From NCBI RefSeq assembly GCF_026914265.1, contig NC_069126.1, positions 29,344,854-29,408,853 on the forward strand: 64,000 nucleotides of DNA, read 5' to 3'. Both the position numbers and the translations under genes were made by a program. Under the pieces are notes generated by a model that saw nothing but the letters and a program-made list of their open reading frames with translations, was not told the DNA's origin and did no database searches. This DNA is from Mya arenaria. Taxonomy: Eukaryota > Mollusca > Bivalvia > Myida > Myidae. Below are positions 33,823 to 45,800 of the stretch, one piece after another (position 1 is the stretch's first letter; every line of letters begins with the position of its first letter).

Positions 33823-36800
33823 TTACAATTGTATCTCAAAGTAACCATCTGTGGAAGAGATTGTTTGGCTGTTATTTCGGGATGATTGGTAGGACGTTTC
33901 ATCGACTTCTCGCCTATAATTACTGCGCTGACGTGTACCAAAAGAAGCAGTGGGATTGGTTGAAGAAATCACGTGACTGTCGCTTTTCGCTCCTGAATGA
34001 TGAGGATGCTCTATGGGTTCTCTTGAGGTTCGTGGTAAAGGAGAAACAGGGTGCACCTTCTTATGTTTTTTGTTCTTGGCTGAAGCATTTGAGCTGTTCG
34101 AAGGATATGAATTTTGGGTGACATTGTGAGCGTTTGTATTGTCTGTTTTGCTTATGATTGCAGTTTGAGCGGAGTTGAAATTGTTTTGACGGAACGATGG
34201 GCTCACGCTGTAACTTTCCCCAATATCGAGATTATTTAGAGCATGTGGTTGCATGACGGGAGTGCTGGCTGCGCTCTTGGCCTTCATGGACGGCGTACTA
34301 TGTTCAGACAGATAGGACTGTTTTCGATCCGTGTTACCTGAATTTGCAGGCCCATCCAGAGGTGAAAAGGTTGGAAAGGTGATTTCTTTGAGGCTTTCTT
34401 CCCTGAATGGATTCTCTTCATCATCTGGCTCAAAATACGTTTGTTTGCCGATTGGAGCGATAATTGCTGCATACAAACGGTCCCATACCCAATCAAGCAT
34501 GTCTTGCTTTGTGAAGTCACATACTGCCAGGAAACGTAGAATCCGTGGTATAACCGTTCCCCTTTCCCGGATAAGGGGTATAAGTTTTCTACTTCTGGCC
34601 CCTTTAAATGACAAAAGGCTGAATCAATATCTATAAATACACCAGCTATTATTTAATGAAAGCTATCAAAAACTAAAGCTTCACTTTTCTTTGCCATTAA
34701 ATGGAGTTTATGTTTAAACTTTCGACTATTGGATTTGTTTCTGTAGTTGTGCATATGAATATCGACACCAAGATACATGCATGTGTAGAAGCAGTTTAAA
34801 GAATGAATGAACAAAGATTCCTTCAATAGAATAACTCAACTTATCATGTTTCAATCTTAACTAATTTTCGATAAACTATTTCCACAAAACTACCTTAAGA
34901 TCAAGATAGAGTTATCAGTTTTTACTGACCCAAACTAAACTTTCATTTTTTAGGTTGCTTCTGAATATCGCTGTCACACAACAAAACAGCGCCTTTGAGT
35001 CTACAGTAACGAATTTTCCATTCGGAGCAACTCGTTCATTTTTCCATCGAAAACAACCTCGGATGTATGCCGGTAAATTAGTAGAAGTCGTTCGTAAACT
35101 TCTAAATAATGGTACATTGTATTAATTAAGTGTAGTGTTTTGACGTTTGTCTTGTATTACTTAATTTAAATCGATTGCCAATTAAGTGTATTATTAACAG
35201 ACAGACAGACAGACAACAGTTTATTGACTTGCACATAGTACATCGTCACATCACATACATTTTATAATACAATTTGTCAACGTGTATGAGCAATGATCAT
35301 AACAAACAATAATAAAAACACATTAAAACACACACATATATAGAAAAAATCAATAGAGAAGGTGAATATGGCTTATAAATGTAATTAAATAGTAACAATT
35401 AGTAAGCATGATCTTATTTTAAGAGTTTCTTTAATAAAGATACATACTTTTATAGGTTCCGTTCTGTTAGTTGAATTTAATAACTGGATATATTTAAACA
35501 CTGACGGCTTTACCAAATAATATTTTTTATATATTTTTAGAGCATCAAAATAAGAACAGATGCATGAAAAGTGAAAATTATCTTCGATATCCAAAGAATT
35601 ACAGCATTGACAATAGCTTTGAGCTCTAGGTGTGCTATTTCTGGCATATCTGCCAGTTTGAATAATCTTTTACAAAATGTTATCATAATTCTCTCTATAA
35701 TTTCTATTGTATCAATAATTAATTTTCCAAAGAGTAAAGTCATAAAGTTTAAATGCAAGATTGAAACTACTACGTGATCTTCTTACAGCGTAGTTAAATG
35801 TAAAGATTTATGACATTGTAAAACTTTCATATACATGCGAAGTTGTTTTCGATGGAAAATGGCCGAGGTGCTCCGAATGCATATTTCCATGTCAAGAATC
35901 CTACGAAAACATCTACCATCTACCATAAGGATAAGGACGGGCCAACATTTACATGCGGCAATAAATTGGGGAGAAGAAGAGTTGGTCGGAATGTTATGCC
36001 TTATCAAAGCAAATTTATACATACCAGGTGCAAGAGCATGTGCAAACCTCACTTGGAAATCACAGACCGCACTTCTTAGAAACTGCTTCGACATAAGAAT
36101 GACGACACGCCTACATCTAAATATAAAACATTGGAAATACGTCATAGAGAATCGCAAGGAGACTGACAATGGGTTGATCAGACACTTATCGATAGAGAAG
36201 ATATGAATAAATGTCGAAAACAATGGGTTTTATTAAGCATACAGAGTTTAATTTGAAAAAAGAGCAGAAAACACGGTATTTCTACCTTATGAAACGATAG
36301 TAGATCACAGTAAATCTGTTAGCACCCACCAATCATTTAATATTTTTGCATTTTCAGCTATTAAATACACCGTTGCAATCTTGTTATCAATAATAAATAA
36401 TTTCCATAATTGCATGATTTAGTAAGTAGTTAAAGGTTTATCACTCAAAATGTATTTTTGTTATGCATGTGTATGTATTGATTAAGGGTGTCGCTTTTAA
36501 ATATGAAATTATGGGGAGCAGCTTATAATCACCTCTCTTCGATCAGGTAGGCAGTAACTGTATGCTGTGAAGCTCCAGGCAAGTCATTTCGCCCAGGTAC
36601 AAACAGTTTAAGCCCTCTTTCTTGCTCCAACTTCTTTATAATTGTTCGCACAAATGCTCGGTCCTCTGGACTCTCATCCGTGTAGCAGATGAAAGCGTCA
36701 AAGTAGGTTTTCTTTTGATTCAGCACTAAAATATAAGCAAAGCTTGTTAAACATCTTATTATATGCCTTCCCGTGGTTAAGACTTATCAGAAAAATGACA

Positions 36801-39038
36801 TGATATTTCACTATTTCAAACAGTGGAAATATCAATTTGAAAGTTCACTGTTTTGATTATTTAGTCCATTCTGCTATTCAAATCAGTCCACACAGGATCG
36901 GGACACAATATCTACGACATGACGTTACGTGCCCGTTTCTACGTTTTTCTCTTAAAAATAATTGCCGTCCAATGACTTTTACGTCAAGTTGTTTTTTGAA
37001 AAGGGTTTCAAATAACATGCAAATCTGAAACGTTAGGAATAATCATGACTTTTTCAATATACAATGATCGTGTTTTTTTTTAATTCGCAAATTAATACAT
37101 ATATGTACATACCGTCATCTGTGGCGGCATATTTGGTTTCGTCAACTTTCATCTCGGAGTTTGTAACTGGAAAACATTCAAACGATACTCTTATTCAAAA
37201 TCCATACATGCACATGTATATCAAGCATACATTTTGAGTGGTAAGCCTTAGACTACTTCCTAAATAATGCATTATGTAAAACATTAATTACTGATTAATA
37301 TGAACAAAATTGTAACCGTGTATTTAATAGCAGAAAGCGCAACAATATTAAATGTTTGGTGAATGCTAAAATACTATATGTGATCTATACTATATGTGAT
37401 CTACTACAGTCTCATAAGGTAGAAATACAATGTTTATGTTCATTTCTTTCAAAATAAACTCGGTACCCTTCATATGAACCATTGTTTTCAACATTTATTT
37501 ATCCTTTTTGGAATATTAAAACTATAGTTGTTATTTTGGTAAATCGTATTTGGGAGTAACAGTTCATATTTAAATACGAAATACTTTATACCAGCAAATC
37601 TAGTCCAAGGAACTGGCCGAACAAATCAGGAATGCGTTTGACACAACTTAAAAACTTTTCTTTTCGTTATCCTTGCCAAATAAGACCTAAGAACATACAT
37701 TTAGTTCGGGCTACCCGACCCTACCAAGGAATTAGGAGCCGACCGTATTTTAAGTAAAGTAGAAAAAAATGTTGTTTTTTTCTCTTTTCTTCAATGCTTT
37801 ATAAAGAAGATAACGTTGACACCATTTTCCAATGATGAAAATAACGTTCATATATAAAGAGATATTCAAACCTGTCGAGTCTTGCAGCCTTTCTTGGATA
37901 TCATAGTCGGCTGCCGATCTCTCTAATTCTAAGTGCTCAGCATATATACGGCAATCGTTCACTGAAATGGAAAATGATAATGATGATACTTGTGAAGTGA
38001 AGATTTATACTTAGTTCTTAGTTACAATATAAATCAAAAATGATAATGATGATAGTTGTGTAGTGAAGATTTATAATTAGTACTTAGTAACAATATCAAT
38101 GAAAAATGATAATGATGATAGTTGTGTAGTGAAGATTTATAATTAGTACTTAGTAAAAATATAAATGAAAAATGATAATGATGATAGTTGTGTAGTGAAG
38201 ATTTATACTTAGTACAAAGTCAAAATATAAATGAAAAATGATAATGATTATAGTTGTGTAGTGAAGATTTATACTTAGTACAAAGTCAAAATATAAATGA
38301 AAAATGATAATGATGATAGTTGTGTAGTGAAGATTTATACTTAATACATAGTTACTATATAAACTATAAAGTAACGAATTTGTAATTCGTTTCCGCGAGT
38401 ATTTGCATGACGATTGTCAGTCTAGCGATCCGGGCCGATTATTGTTTTGCGGCCCGCATAGGGAACGTTCGCCCTTAAATTCAATTTCGCTATCAAAATG
38501 GAGATCGGCACAATTTTAGCGTGCAGTATAAACTACGTTATCACAATATATTCATTGGTTCAAACAATTTTTTTGTCGTTTTTTTTTTAATTTTGAAGGG
38601 AGTCTATTTTGTGCACTGCTAAAAAATGTGAAAAACTCGAATACTTCCGTAACCGGTGGCAGAAATCTTGGTATTTTTGTAATATAGCACACCTACATTA
38701 AATCAACTAATCAATAAAGGGGCTAATTAGTTACTAATTAGTAAGGACAATCACTTCGCATAAAGTAAGAATTAAAACTATCCCACCCCCTTGCTGATCA
38801 AATTACCAAATGTCTGCATGGAAACAAATCATCCCCTAACCAAAAGTCCCTCAATCTAAATGTTCACAAGCGCCACAGAGTAGTTATTCAATTTGAGAGT
38901 CGACGGATGCGGACAGCTTGAATGACCCGAGCTACAGTAGTGTAGACTCAATGTTAACTTGTTTATATGCATTAACATATGATTAAATCAAATAAATTGT
39001 GATGCATATGTGCTATATCTCAATTGTTTGATACGTTG

Positions 39039-39092
<54 letters not shown>

Positions 39093-42000
39093 TTAGAGAA
39101 GGTATAAACACATTATGACATAATTACAGGTTCAACCATAACAACATCATATTTACAATGTGGCCTTCTATGAAGAAAAACAAACAAACAAAATGCATTT
39201 GGTAGATCATAAAACATCTGCATCGCACTTATACATTCCTATACAAGAACTTTTGATGTTTTGAATATAATAATTCTATACAAATCATGTTTAATTAACA
39301 TAACAATTATTTCAATATACATCATGTACACACCGACAGACACTCAATAAAACACAACAATTTATAAAACAACAGTTATTTCAATCTTTAAGATAATGAA
39401 AAGATGATATACCTTTTTGAAACTAATGATATGCACATTTCAAGAGGTGCACTTTATAATTATGCTTAAATGTGTTTAACTTTTTTGCATTTCGTATTTC
39501 ATCCGGAATAGTATTCCAAACCTTCATACTGTAGTATGTCTCTCGGTAAGTGTTTGTTGGGTATAAGCTTTGTGCATTTAAACAGGGTATTTGTTTAAAC
39601 CAACGTCCCTGTAGTTTTCATTTTAATATCAAAGCAAAGTATGGAATAACACAATGATATAGACTTGTCATTACTTTGGATTTAACGAAAGGTGTTTGTT
39701 TTTTCGATTTTATGTGTGAGCAGCTTAAATTCATAATACAAAATTGTGAATAATTGGACGAAAATATGTTGATATCACCTACAACCTTGGTTCTACAGCT
39801 TTGAAAAATACACCTCAATTATAAGGGGAATTCCCTTAGAATTCCGAAATTCATCGAAAAACGTACGGTGATTTCCCCAATGTTTTGTTAATATAAACAG
39901 AACGCTTTTCAGATAGCGGGGTATTCGTGTCACTATAGATTATCGATTGAATTATTTGGTTTTGGAAATATTCCATTCGATATAAGGGCATGAAGGTCAT
40001 TTTGATATTTTCTTCCGCATTAGTTTTGTCGTCTGCAAAGAAGGCATAAAATACTGCAGCCAATTGCATAACATTCGGATAGGCTAGGTTTAGGCAAGTT
40101 TGCAAATTCAGATGATTTGATTGGTGAATACTAGTTATTGGATCCTAATTGACCGATCAATAACCTTTTGGCCCATTCACGAATCAAAAGAATTAACCAG
40201 CAGCTAAATGCAAAACATTGCAATTGCTTTGTCTACAAGTTATGTTTTGGTCAGTTTTCAAATTTAGATTATTTGATTGCTTATTAGTAATTATTTGATA
40301 CAAATTGACCAATCAATTAATGTTTTGACTTACTGACCATTTAAGAAATATATCAGTTTTATACAAGTGGCTGCAGAGCAACATACCAGTTTGCAGATTG
40401 AGATGATTTGATTGGTTGATAATAATTATTGGATACGAATAAACCAATCACAGTCGTTTTGACTCACTTTGACTAAACCATACAATAAGCCAGTTTTATG
40501 CAAATTGTTACTGAACAAAATATCTTCCTGACAAAGATTATGATCATCTTATACATTTTAATGTTTAACCCCGTTACATAAATTCTGTCCATAACACGGT
40601 GTGTGACGTCGTCGGCAAAAAGAGTAAGGTAGGGGTACTTGACATATCGTGAAAAATATGCTAGGATTAAACATTACCTGTAACAATAGGTATACTTTAT
40701 ACTGACATTATTTTCAACAATATTTGGTAGAAAGTTATAAAGTCACATAAGGGGGACTTGATTTGTCATCAGAAAGTAAGTTCCACTTTTTTCAGTTTTT
40801 TTTTATATATTTTTAAAATGTGCGTCACTATCATGTGACCTGGAGATAGGGTGTTAGGCCCCTAGTGTTCACTGTTTTATCGATATAAGTGCCTCATATA
40901 TCTGCAAACATCAATTTAAAAGCGTTTCAAATTGATACATTTAACGTAGATGCATCAGGCCCCATTTTCTCGAAACTTTTTTAGCTTAACATGCTTAAGT
41001 CGCTAATTTTAATTAGCCAAAATACATACTAATAATGGGTTTTGATAAATGAAAAATGGTTTCTTCTAATTAACATACTAATTTTTCTTATAAAATTTCA
41101 AAAACCTTTAGAGAATTAAATATAACGCATTTTATTGAACAACAAAAATAGAGAGTTTAGCTTAATCCTGTTATAAGTGACTTAAGAAGTTTCGAGAAAT
41201 TGGGGCCAGACCCATACTGAGTGCATCTGAGTTTGAGACTTCAGATTCATTTTTGTTTCATTCTAAAATTGATGAGCAGTGCAATGATTGTAAAAAAAGT
41301 TGGATATATTATATAAGACAATTTTTACAGATTTTGCCACTTTTTCAGGGGAAAATTGACTATATTAAACGTATTCTTGACATTTAAGATTAAGCTTTTC
41401 TGATGCTCAAATTCAGACCCAAGACGTAATTGCGTACTGGGCAACCTTCAGTCAAACTTATGGTCATACATGATTAACTTCATTCATTGGATTGGTCCGT
41501 TGTTTATACCTCGCAATCCGATTGGCTACCTTGTTTTTAGCTAAGTTTAGACCCATTGTGAATGACACTGAAGAAGTCAATTGCATACCATACTTACTTA
41601 TACTTCTGCGGCAATCTGTGAGGACGTCGAATCGTTCAAGAATTATAAGAAAGTTCCATAAATTGCCGACAGTAGCGTTCTGGTCATTCCAAGTTTCAAG
41701 AAACTTCGTTGTCGGGCTATCGTTTCTCTGTAAAGAAATAAAATTGAAAAATTAAATATCATATGTTTACTAAATGAAATAAAATCTTTTATGGTATATT
41801 TTTGCTTGAGTTGGTATAAGAAAGCAACATATCTCACCGAGTAGGTACCAAAAGTTATTTTCACGAATGGCTTCGCCACAAAGAAGTATTCACTTTTGGC
41901 GTTCACAAGGTGAAAGATATATTGCAATCTTACACCTTTTTTTGTATTTAATGCTTATGATTAAAAAAAAAATATTGGTATTTAATTGAGAGATCACGTC

Positions 42001-42839
42001 AAATTTTAGCCTAGTGAAATCACACAATAAATGAGGAGGCCATGGCTTTTCTTCCAAGCTCTGGGTACTTTTAACGGGGAAACTGTTCTAACAAAGAAAC
42101 GGGTCGAATATAAGAAAAACCGTAACTTTTTGTTTCGATAAGTTGTCTGCTTATCAGAATATAATTCCCCGTTTTTCTTTTTAAAACAACCACCGAAAAG
42201 CATAGACAGAATATGAGTAGCTATTTTTATGCATTTCGTGTACTACTATCAATATCAGAAACCAGAGGTAATGCACCAGTCAATTGTAACCACGCCCCCC
42301 CCCCCGGTCCGGGGGTATACCGGAAATAGCCGGGAAAATGGGCGGTGTTTTTACCTTCCAGGTGGCCCCGCAGTGCCGGTTGAATGCGGTGGTTTTGTCT
42401 TCGCAAAAATATAGCGGGGAATGGGCCTAACCTAAGATCCCTTGGGTGGCGGGGGCATATTGCGGCGATTTTACCATCTGTTCGTCCCCGGCGGGGATTT
42501 TACCCGGGGTTGGCTGGACTGTAAGTCAAAGTCCCCGCTATACCCCGGACCTGGGGGGGGGGGGCGTGGTTACAATTGACTGGTGCATAACAATTAGAGG
42601 ATACCAACCTGGAGGTTTCGAATGGTGTTGTACGTTAGTCCGGCCAACTCGGCAAGTCCATTGTAATCGTTAACCACATCCGCTTCGTCCATAGCTCCTT
42701 CGTTTATCAAAACAACCGTCCCTTCGAGGTCTAAAAATCCCGCAAGCTTCTTACGGGCCGTCATACGAAGTGCGCGGAGAGGCAACATACGATAGTCATA
42801 CGGCAGTTCAATTTCCTGTTCAGGATTCTGCACATCCAT
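33823..42839 (-). CDS. MYD88: MyD88 adaptor, copy B, with long serine-rich C-terminal tail (7 exons)
   Basis: Exons in transcription order: 42839-42609, 41727-41598, 37961-37872, 37166-37113, 36725-36533, 36116-36025, 34601-33823. All junctions are GT..AG with the same phases as copy A, giving 522 residues. Five exons (1, 2, 4, 5 and 6: 231, 130, 54, 193 and 92 nt) match copy A in length exactly. The death domain (LPLRALRMTARKKLAGFL; VGNLWNFLIILERFDVLTD), TIR box 1 (TYFDAFICYTDESPED), the BB-loop RNDLPG, CDFQVRFAHALAPG and DWVWDRL are all intact. Exon 7 encodes the end of the TIR plus a ~190-residue Ser/Asn-rich tail with a basic patch (NKKHKK). Motifs SHVISST and YRREVDETSYQSS correspond to SHVVSST and FRRRDPDEFSFLSS of copy A. 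The ATG at 42839 matches the start of A; an upstream TTG is not used. The introns hold many transposons, which explains the 9-kb span. Confidence 0.93.
35011..35880. mobile_element. MITE family W, copy 2, split by a LINE insertion (MyD88-B intron 6)
   Basis: The left half (35011 to about 35190: ttttccattcggagcaactcg, then aaatcgattgccaattaagtg) and the right half (about 35730-35880: caaagagtaaagtc, then gatggaaaatggccgaggtgctccgaat) match the intact copy at 22095-22423. The ~540 bp between them is a non-LTR retrotransposon tail. Confidence 0.7.
35193..35730 (-). mobile_element. non-LTR retrotransposon 3' end nested in MITE W
   Basis: Read on the minus strand, the end of an ORF2-like frame stops at 35385. 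Its peptide has the C-terminal pattern common in LINE ORF2 proteins (CQYCKNSLDIEDNFHFSCIC, then a Tyr/Lys-rich segment). A short 3' UTR and a (TCTG)n tail at 35197-35215 follow, next to the insertion point. It is 5'-truncated, as is usual for target-primed reverse transcription. Confidence 0.65.
36201..36500 (-). mobile_element. MITE family V, copy 4, in MyD88-B intron 5
   Basis: A reverse-oriented copy (aatgtcgaaaacaatggg ... gtatgtattgattaagggtgtcgct, then TTAA at 36497-36500). The left end is truncated or diverged. Confidence 0.65.
37181..37573 (+). mobile_element. MITE family V, copy 5, in MyD88-B intron 3
   Basis: It begins acgatactcttattcaaaatcc and ends gggagtaacagttcata plus TTAA at 37570-37573. 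The interior matches copy 3. It contains a short internal duplication (tatgtgatcta twice at about 37374-37404). Confidence 0.65.
37968..38360. repeat. 65-bp tandem repeat, six units, next to MyD88-B exon 3
   Basis: The units start 'aatgataatgatgata(g/c)ttgtg(t/a)agtgaagatttata' and end 'acaatataaatgaaa'. Starts lie near 37974, 38040, 38106, 38171, 38236 and 38301. The array begins about 10 bp upstream (in transcription sense) of the exon 3 acceptor at 37962, so it sits where the branch point and polypyrimidine tract should be. Confidence 0.85.
39041..39092. repeat. (AAT)n microsatellite, tail of the LINE at 39425
   Basis: About 17 perfect ATA/AAT repeats. On the minus strand it lies about 330 bp downstream of the LINE stop codon and is likely to be its 3' tail. 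Confidence 0.7.
39041..39840 (-). mobile_element. 5'-truncated non-LTR retrotransposon in MyD88-B intron 2
   Basis: On the minus strand a frame ending with the stop at 39425-39427 encodes the usual C-terminal end of an ORF2 protein (YPTNTYRETYYSMKVWN, TIPDEIRNAKKLNTFKHN). This is the pattern of a LINE reverse transcriptase C-terminus. A 3' UTR and an (AAT)n tail follow. The upstream part is frameshifted, and the element fades out near 39820. Confidence 0.65.
40958..41207. mobile_element. MITE family X (~250 bp) in MyD88-B intron 2
   Basis: The inverted ends are ggccccattttctcgaaactt and aagtttcgagaaattggggcc. The interior is AT-rich. A single end-like sequence of the same family (tctcgagaaattggggtcagg) also occurs near 15080. 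Confidence 0.65.
42271..42588. mobile_element. GC-rich MITE family Y (318 bp) at the exon 1 donor of MyD88-B
   Basis: The ends atgcaccagtcaattgtaac (continuing cacg and a C-run) and the complement of (G-run) gcgtggttacaattgac, then tggtgcat, are perfect over more than 25 bp. The interior is very GC-rich for this region. Open frames inside are compositional. The right end is about 20 bp from the 5' splice site of exon 1 (42607-42608). Confidence 0.8.
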
Positions 42840-45800
42840 TTTCAAAGTCCAGTCGTCTAAGATTGTTCAGAACAACAAAACAAATTCGATTCACTGTCTC
42901 TAAATGATCTTCAATGCGTCCCTGTTAACTTGTATAGTCGGTCGCTAGATTGAAATTGGAAATAACCTTCACCCGTCTACCAAATGTTATTATATACAAA
43001 TAAACTCACCTAGATTTCACTTCAAAATACACTATTACACTGAATCATGAATCATCGAATACTAAATAGAAATGACACAATCATTTAAAGTCATATTGGT
43101 GATTCTCATGCGTGCATGAACTTAAGTATTATGCGCAGTTACTATAATATTTCCACTTAATAAATACTTCCGTGTTCTGGTTGATACGTACGGTTTAAAC
43201 CTAGCCTTAACAAGTATTGATTCAATCCAGTGATTTAAAGGAGGGTATCCGTGAATGTCTACTTCTTTACATTTGCTCTAAAATGTAGTTTAAAAGACGA
43301 TTAAGTTAAACTAGTTGCTTGATACGAAATAAGGCTTTTTATCTGTTCATGTCTGTTTTAAGCGCTCTGATTATTTTTATAGAAATCTTATACGCGTTAC
43401 ATGTCTATGAAAACTGTTGACTCTTCATATTTTTAAAATCGTAGTCCGGTTGTGCATATTATTAAGCTGATTTGCATTCACGAATGCTTCATGGAGAAAT
43501 GAATGAATGCCACATGGGTTGTTTTATACAATATGATTTAAGCATTTACTCGCACCTGCTCAAAGTTGTAATTATATATAAAAATTAATGAGTTTTGATG
43601 ATATACAGGTTCGTGTTCATACATTGTTCAAACGATTTCGGGTACTGTAACGTGTAATCGAGTTTTGGAATATCCTGAAAAATAATATGATCATTAAAAC
43701 TAAATACACTACGAAATAGTTCCTAAATTAAGACTGTTTAATTATTTACCTGAAGGGTACCTTGATTTCTTATTAGATCTTACCTTTTATAAATGGTATT
43801 GGGGACAAACTCATGTGGAATTAACCGCGATTCAAACATATTGATTAAATTTATCAAACCAATGTCCTTAAAGACCTCGAACCTTAAACATTTCACCAGC
43901 TATTCAAACAGTATTTCAAAATCTTATTAAATCACAACGGGAGCAGGATTTGGAGTAAAAGGGTCAAAGGTACATGTCCAAAGTTGCGCATCCCAGTTTC
44001 ACACCCTGTCACAAAACAGATATATACATGTTTAAATGTGGGCAGAGGTGAGGGTGAAGGGGGTTAGTATGGGGCGGGTTCCGAGGGTTTGTTTTGTTAC
44101 TCGCGTAACGTAAGTATTTAATGGTGTTGATTTTTTTCTATCCCAATATGGACATAAAACAATTAACTTAGATAAGTAAGGGGTAAGTGCCCGCCGGGTG
44201 CACAACCATAACTACAACCCCCCTCCCATTTACTTCGCTTGTACTTAGGTGTCAGTTTTAAAGAACTCTTGCCTTTTTATGTATTACAATTCTACATAAA
44301 AACAAGTCGATATGCCAACAATAAATGGCAATTAAGGTGTCTTTAAAAATGTCATAACGAATTAGATCATGTACAAGTACGTCAACTGAATAAGGGACTT
44401 TAACTTGTATTTAACTATACAACTCTTGACTACACTCAGCAGATTTAACTGCCTATTCACCCGTTTTGGTCGTGTAAACAAACCTAGACGACTTTACTAC
44501 AAGGAATTGAAGTCGTAACCGCAATTCTCTTAAATTCGTAAATATCTCACAAAAAAACACATGTTTTTTACTTCCTCATCTTTTTATTCATTTGTTACTG
44601 GCTTCTGTTTACTGAAAAATGAAGCTAAATAACAAAACTATGACAATAAAGTTATTTCAATTTATAACTTAAATCGTCTTAAATCTATGTTGAAATATGA
44701 CACCCTATAGCTTGCCACGATATGAACAGAGGAAGTCGCAATTTCGCGTTATCTCCTGCGGAGTGACCTCCTATAAGAGGGGGGGGGGGGAATTAGCTAA
44801 ATATTGATGTTTTCAAGAATTTAACGTGTCTTTCAAAGAATAATCTTTCGTTTAATGTCACGTAATGGTTTAATGTCACTGAAATAGATGTTTGATGGTT
44901 GATCAATTTAAAAAACCTATTTGTATTTATCATGTATAGTTTAAACTTTACTAAACATTAAATGTAAGACAGAAGAATAGTAAACAAGGAAACATGATGA
45001 AATAAGCGGTATTCATCAATATTTATAAGTAATGATAGACCCCATTAACACATACACAAAGAGGAAGAAACGCAGCATGGAGTTTACGCAATAAAAGGAT
45101 GTACAGGAAAATATCAGATTTACGAAATTGCATATTTCATTTAAACTACAAGGTTTTTTTGTGTACGACTTTAATGAAAATAAGGCGTTTTTTTATTTTG
45201 TAGTTATTGCTAGATATTATTAAAAGTGTAAGGTTATGTAATAGTTAGAATACATGAATGAAAATCTTTATCATAAAGATATTAATTCAGGTAATCTATT
45301 TGACTCAGAATACAATTCATTGCCAGACACATTGTCAAAACAAAATCATGATTCAGCATAGTTATTAATGATTGCCTATATGCAGTTTTGTTGACTAAAA
45401 ATGTTGGATGTACTCAAAGGCAATATAAACTAGTATATACCCCCATTAGAAATCAACTTACAGTTTCAGCCAATGGAATTGCAGATAGGCAATCATTAAG
45501 TACTACGCTTAATCATTAAGAATTTCAACATCCGCGGGTGTTTGAAGGTCCGCCCATTGCCACTCAACCGACACATGCTTATTGCGTCAGATTTTGCCGA
45601 TGAGGTAGTATTTTAAGACAGTTAGATACCTGAAGAAATATTTTAATGATTAAGAATGGCTCGTTCGCAACGATTACTCCGCCCATTCTTAATCATTATT
45701 TTTATGTCATGTAACTATTATCTGTTGGCAGTATCATTGGCTGAAAATGCAGGTTGTATTCTAGGCTAATAAAACTAGTATAAACCCCCAGTAGAGACAT

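Noticed and set aside
34331..34636. 101-codon plus-strand ORF
   Set aside because: It is antisense to MyD88-B exon 7.
35835..36206. 123-codon plus-strand ORF
   Set aside because: It is the antisense of MyD88-B exon 6 and MITE W. The minus-strand exon has splice sites and homology.
36201..37573. MITE V copies as evidence of the MyD88 duplication
   Set aside because: The copies in A and B lie in different introns and orientations relative to the genes, so they inserted independently.
37968..38360. CRISPR-like array
   Set aside because: These are uniform ~65-bp tandem units without spacers in an intron of a eukaryotic gene.
42229..42673. Pro/Gly-rich ORFs as a small gene
   Set aside because: They lie inside a MITE with C/G homopolymers. 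Composition alone keeps the frames open.
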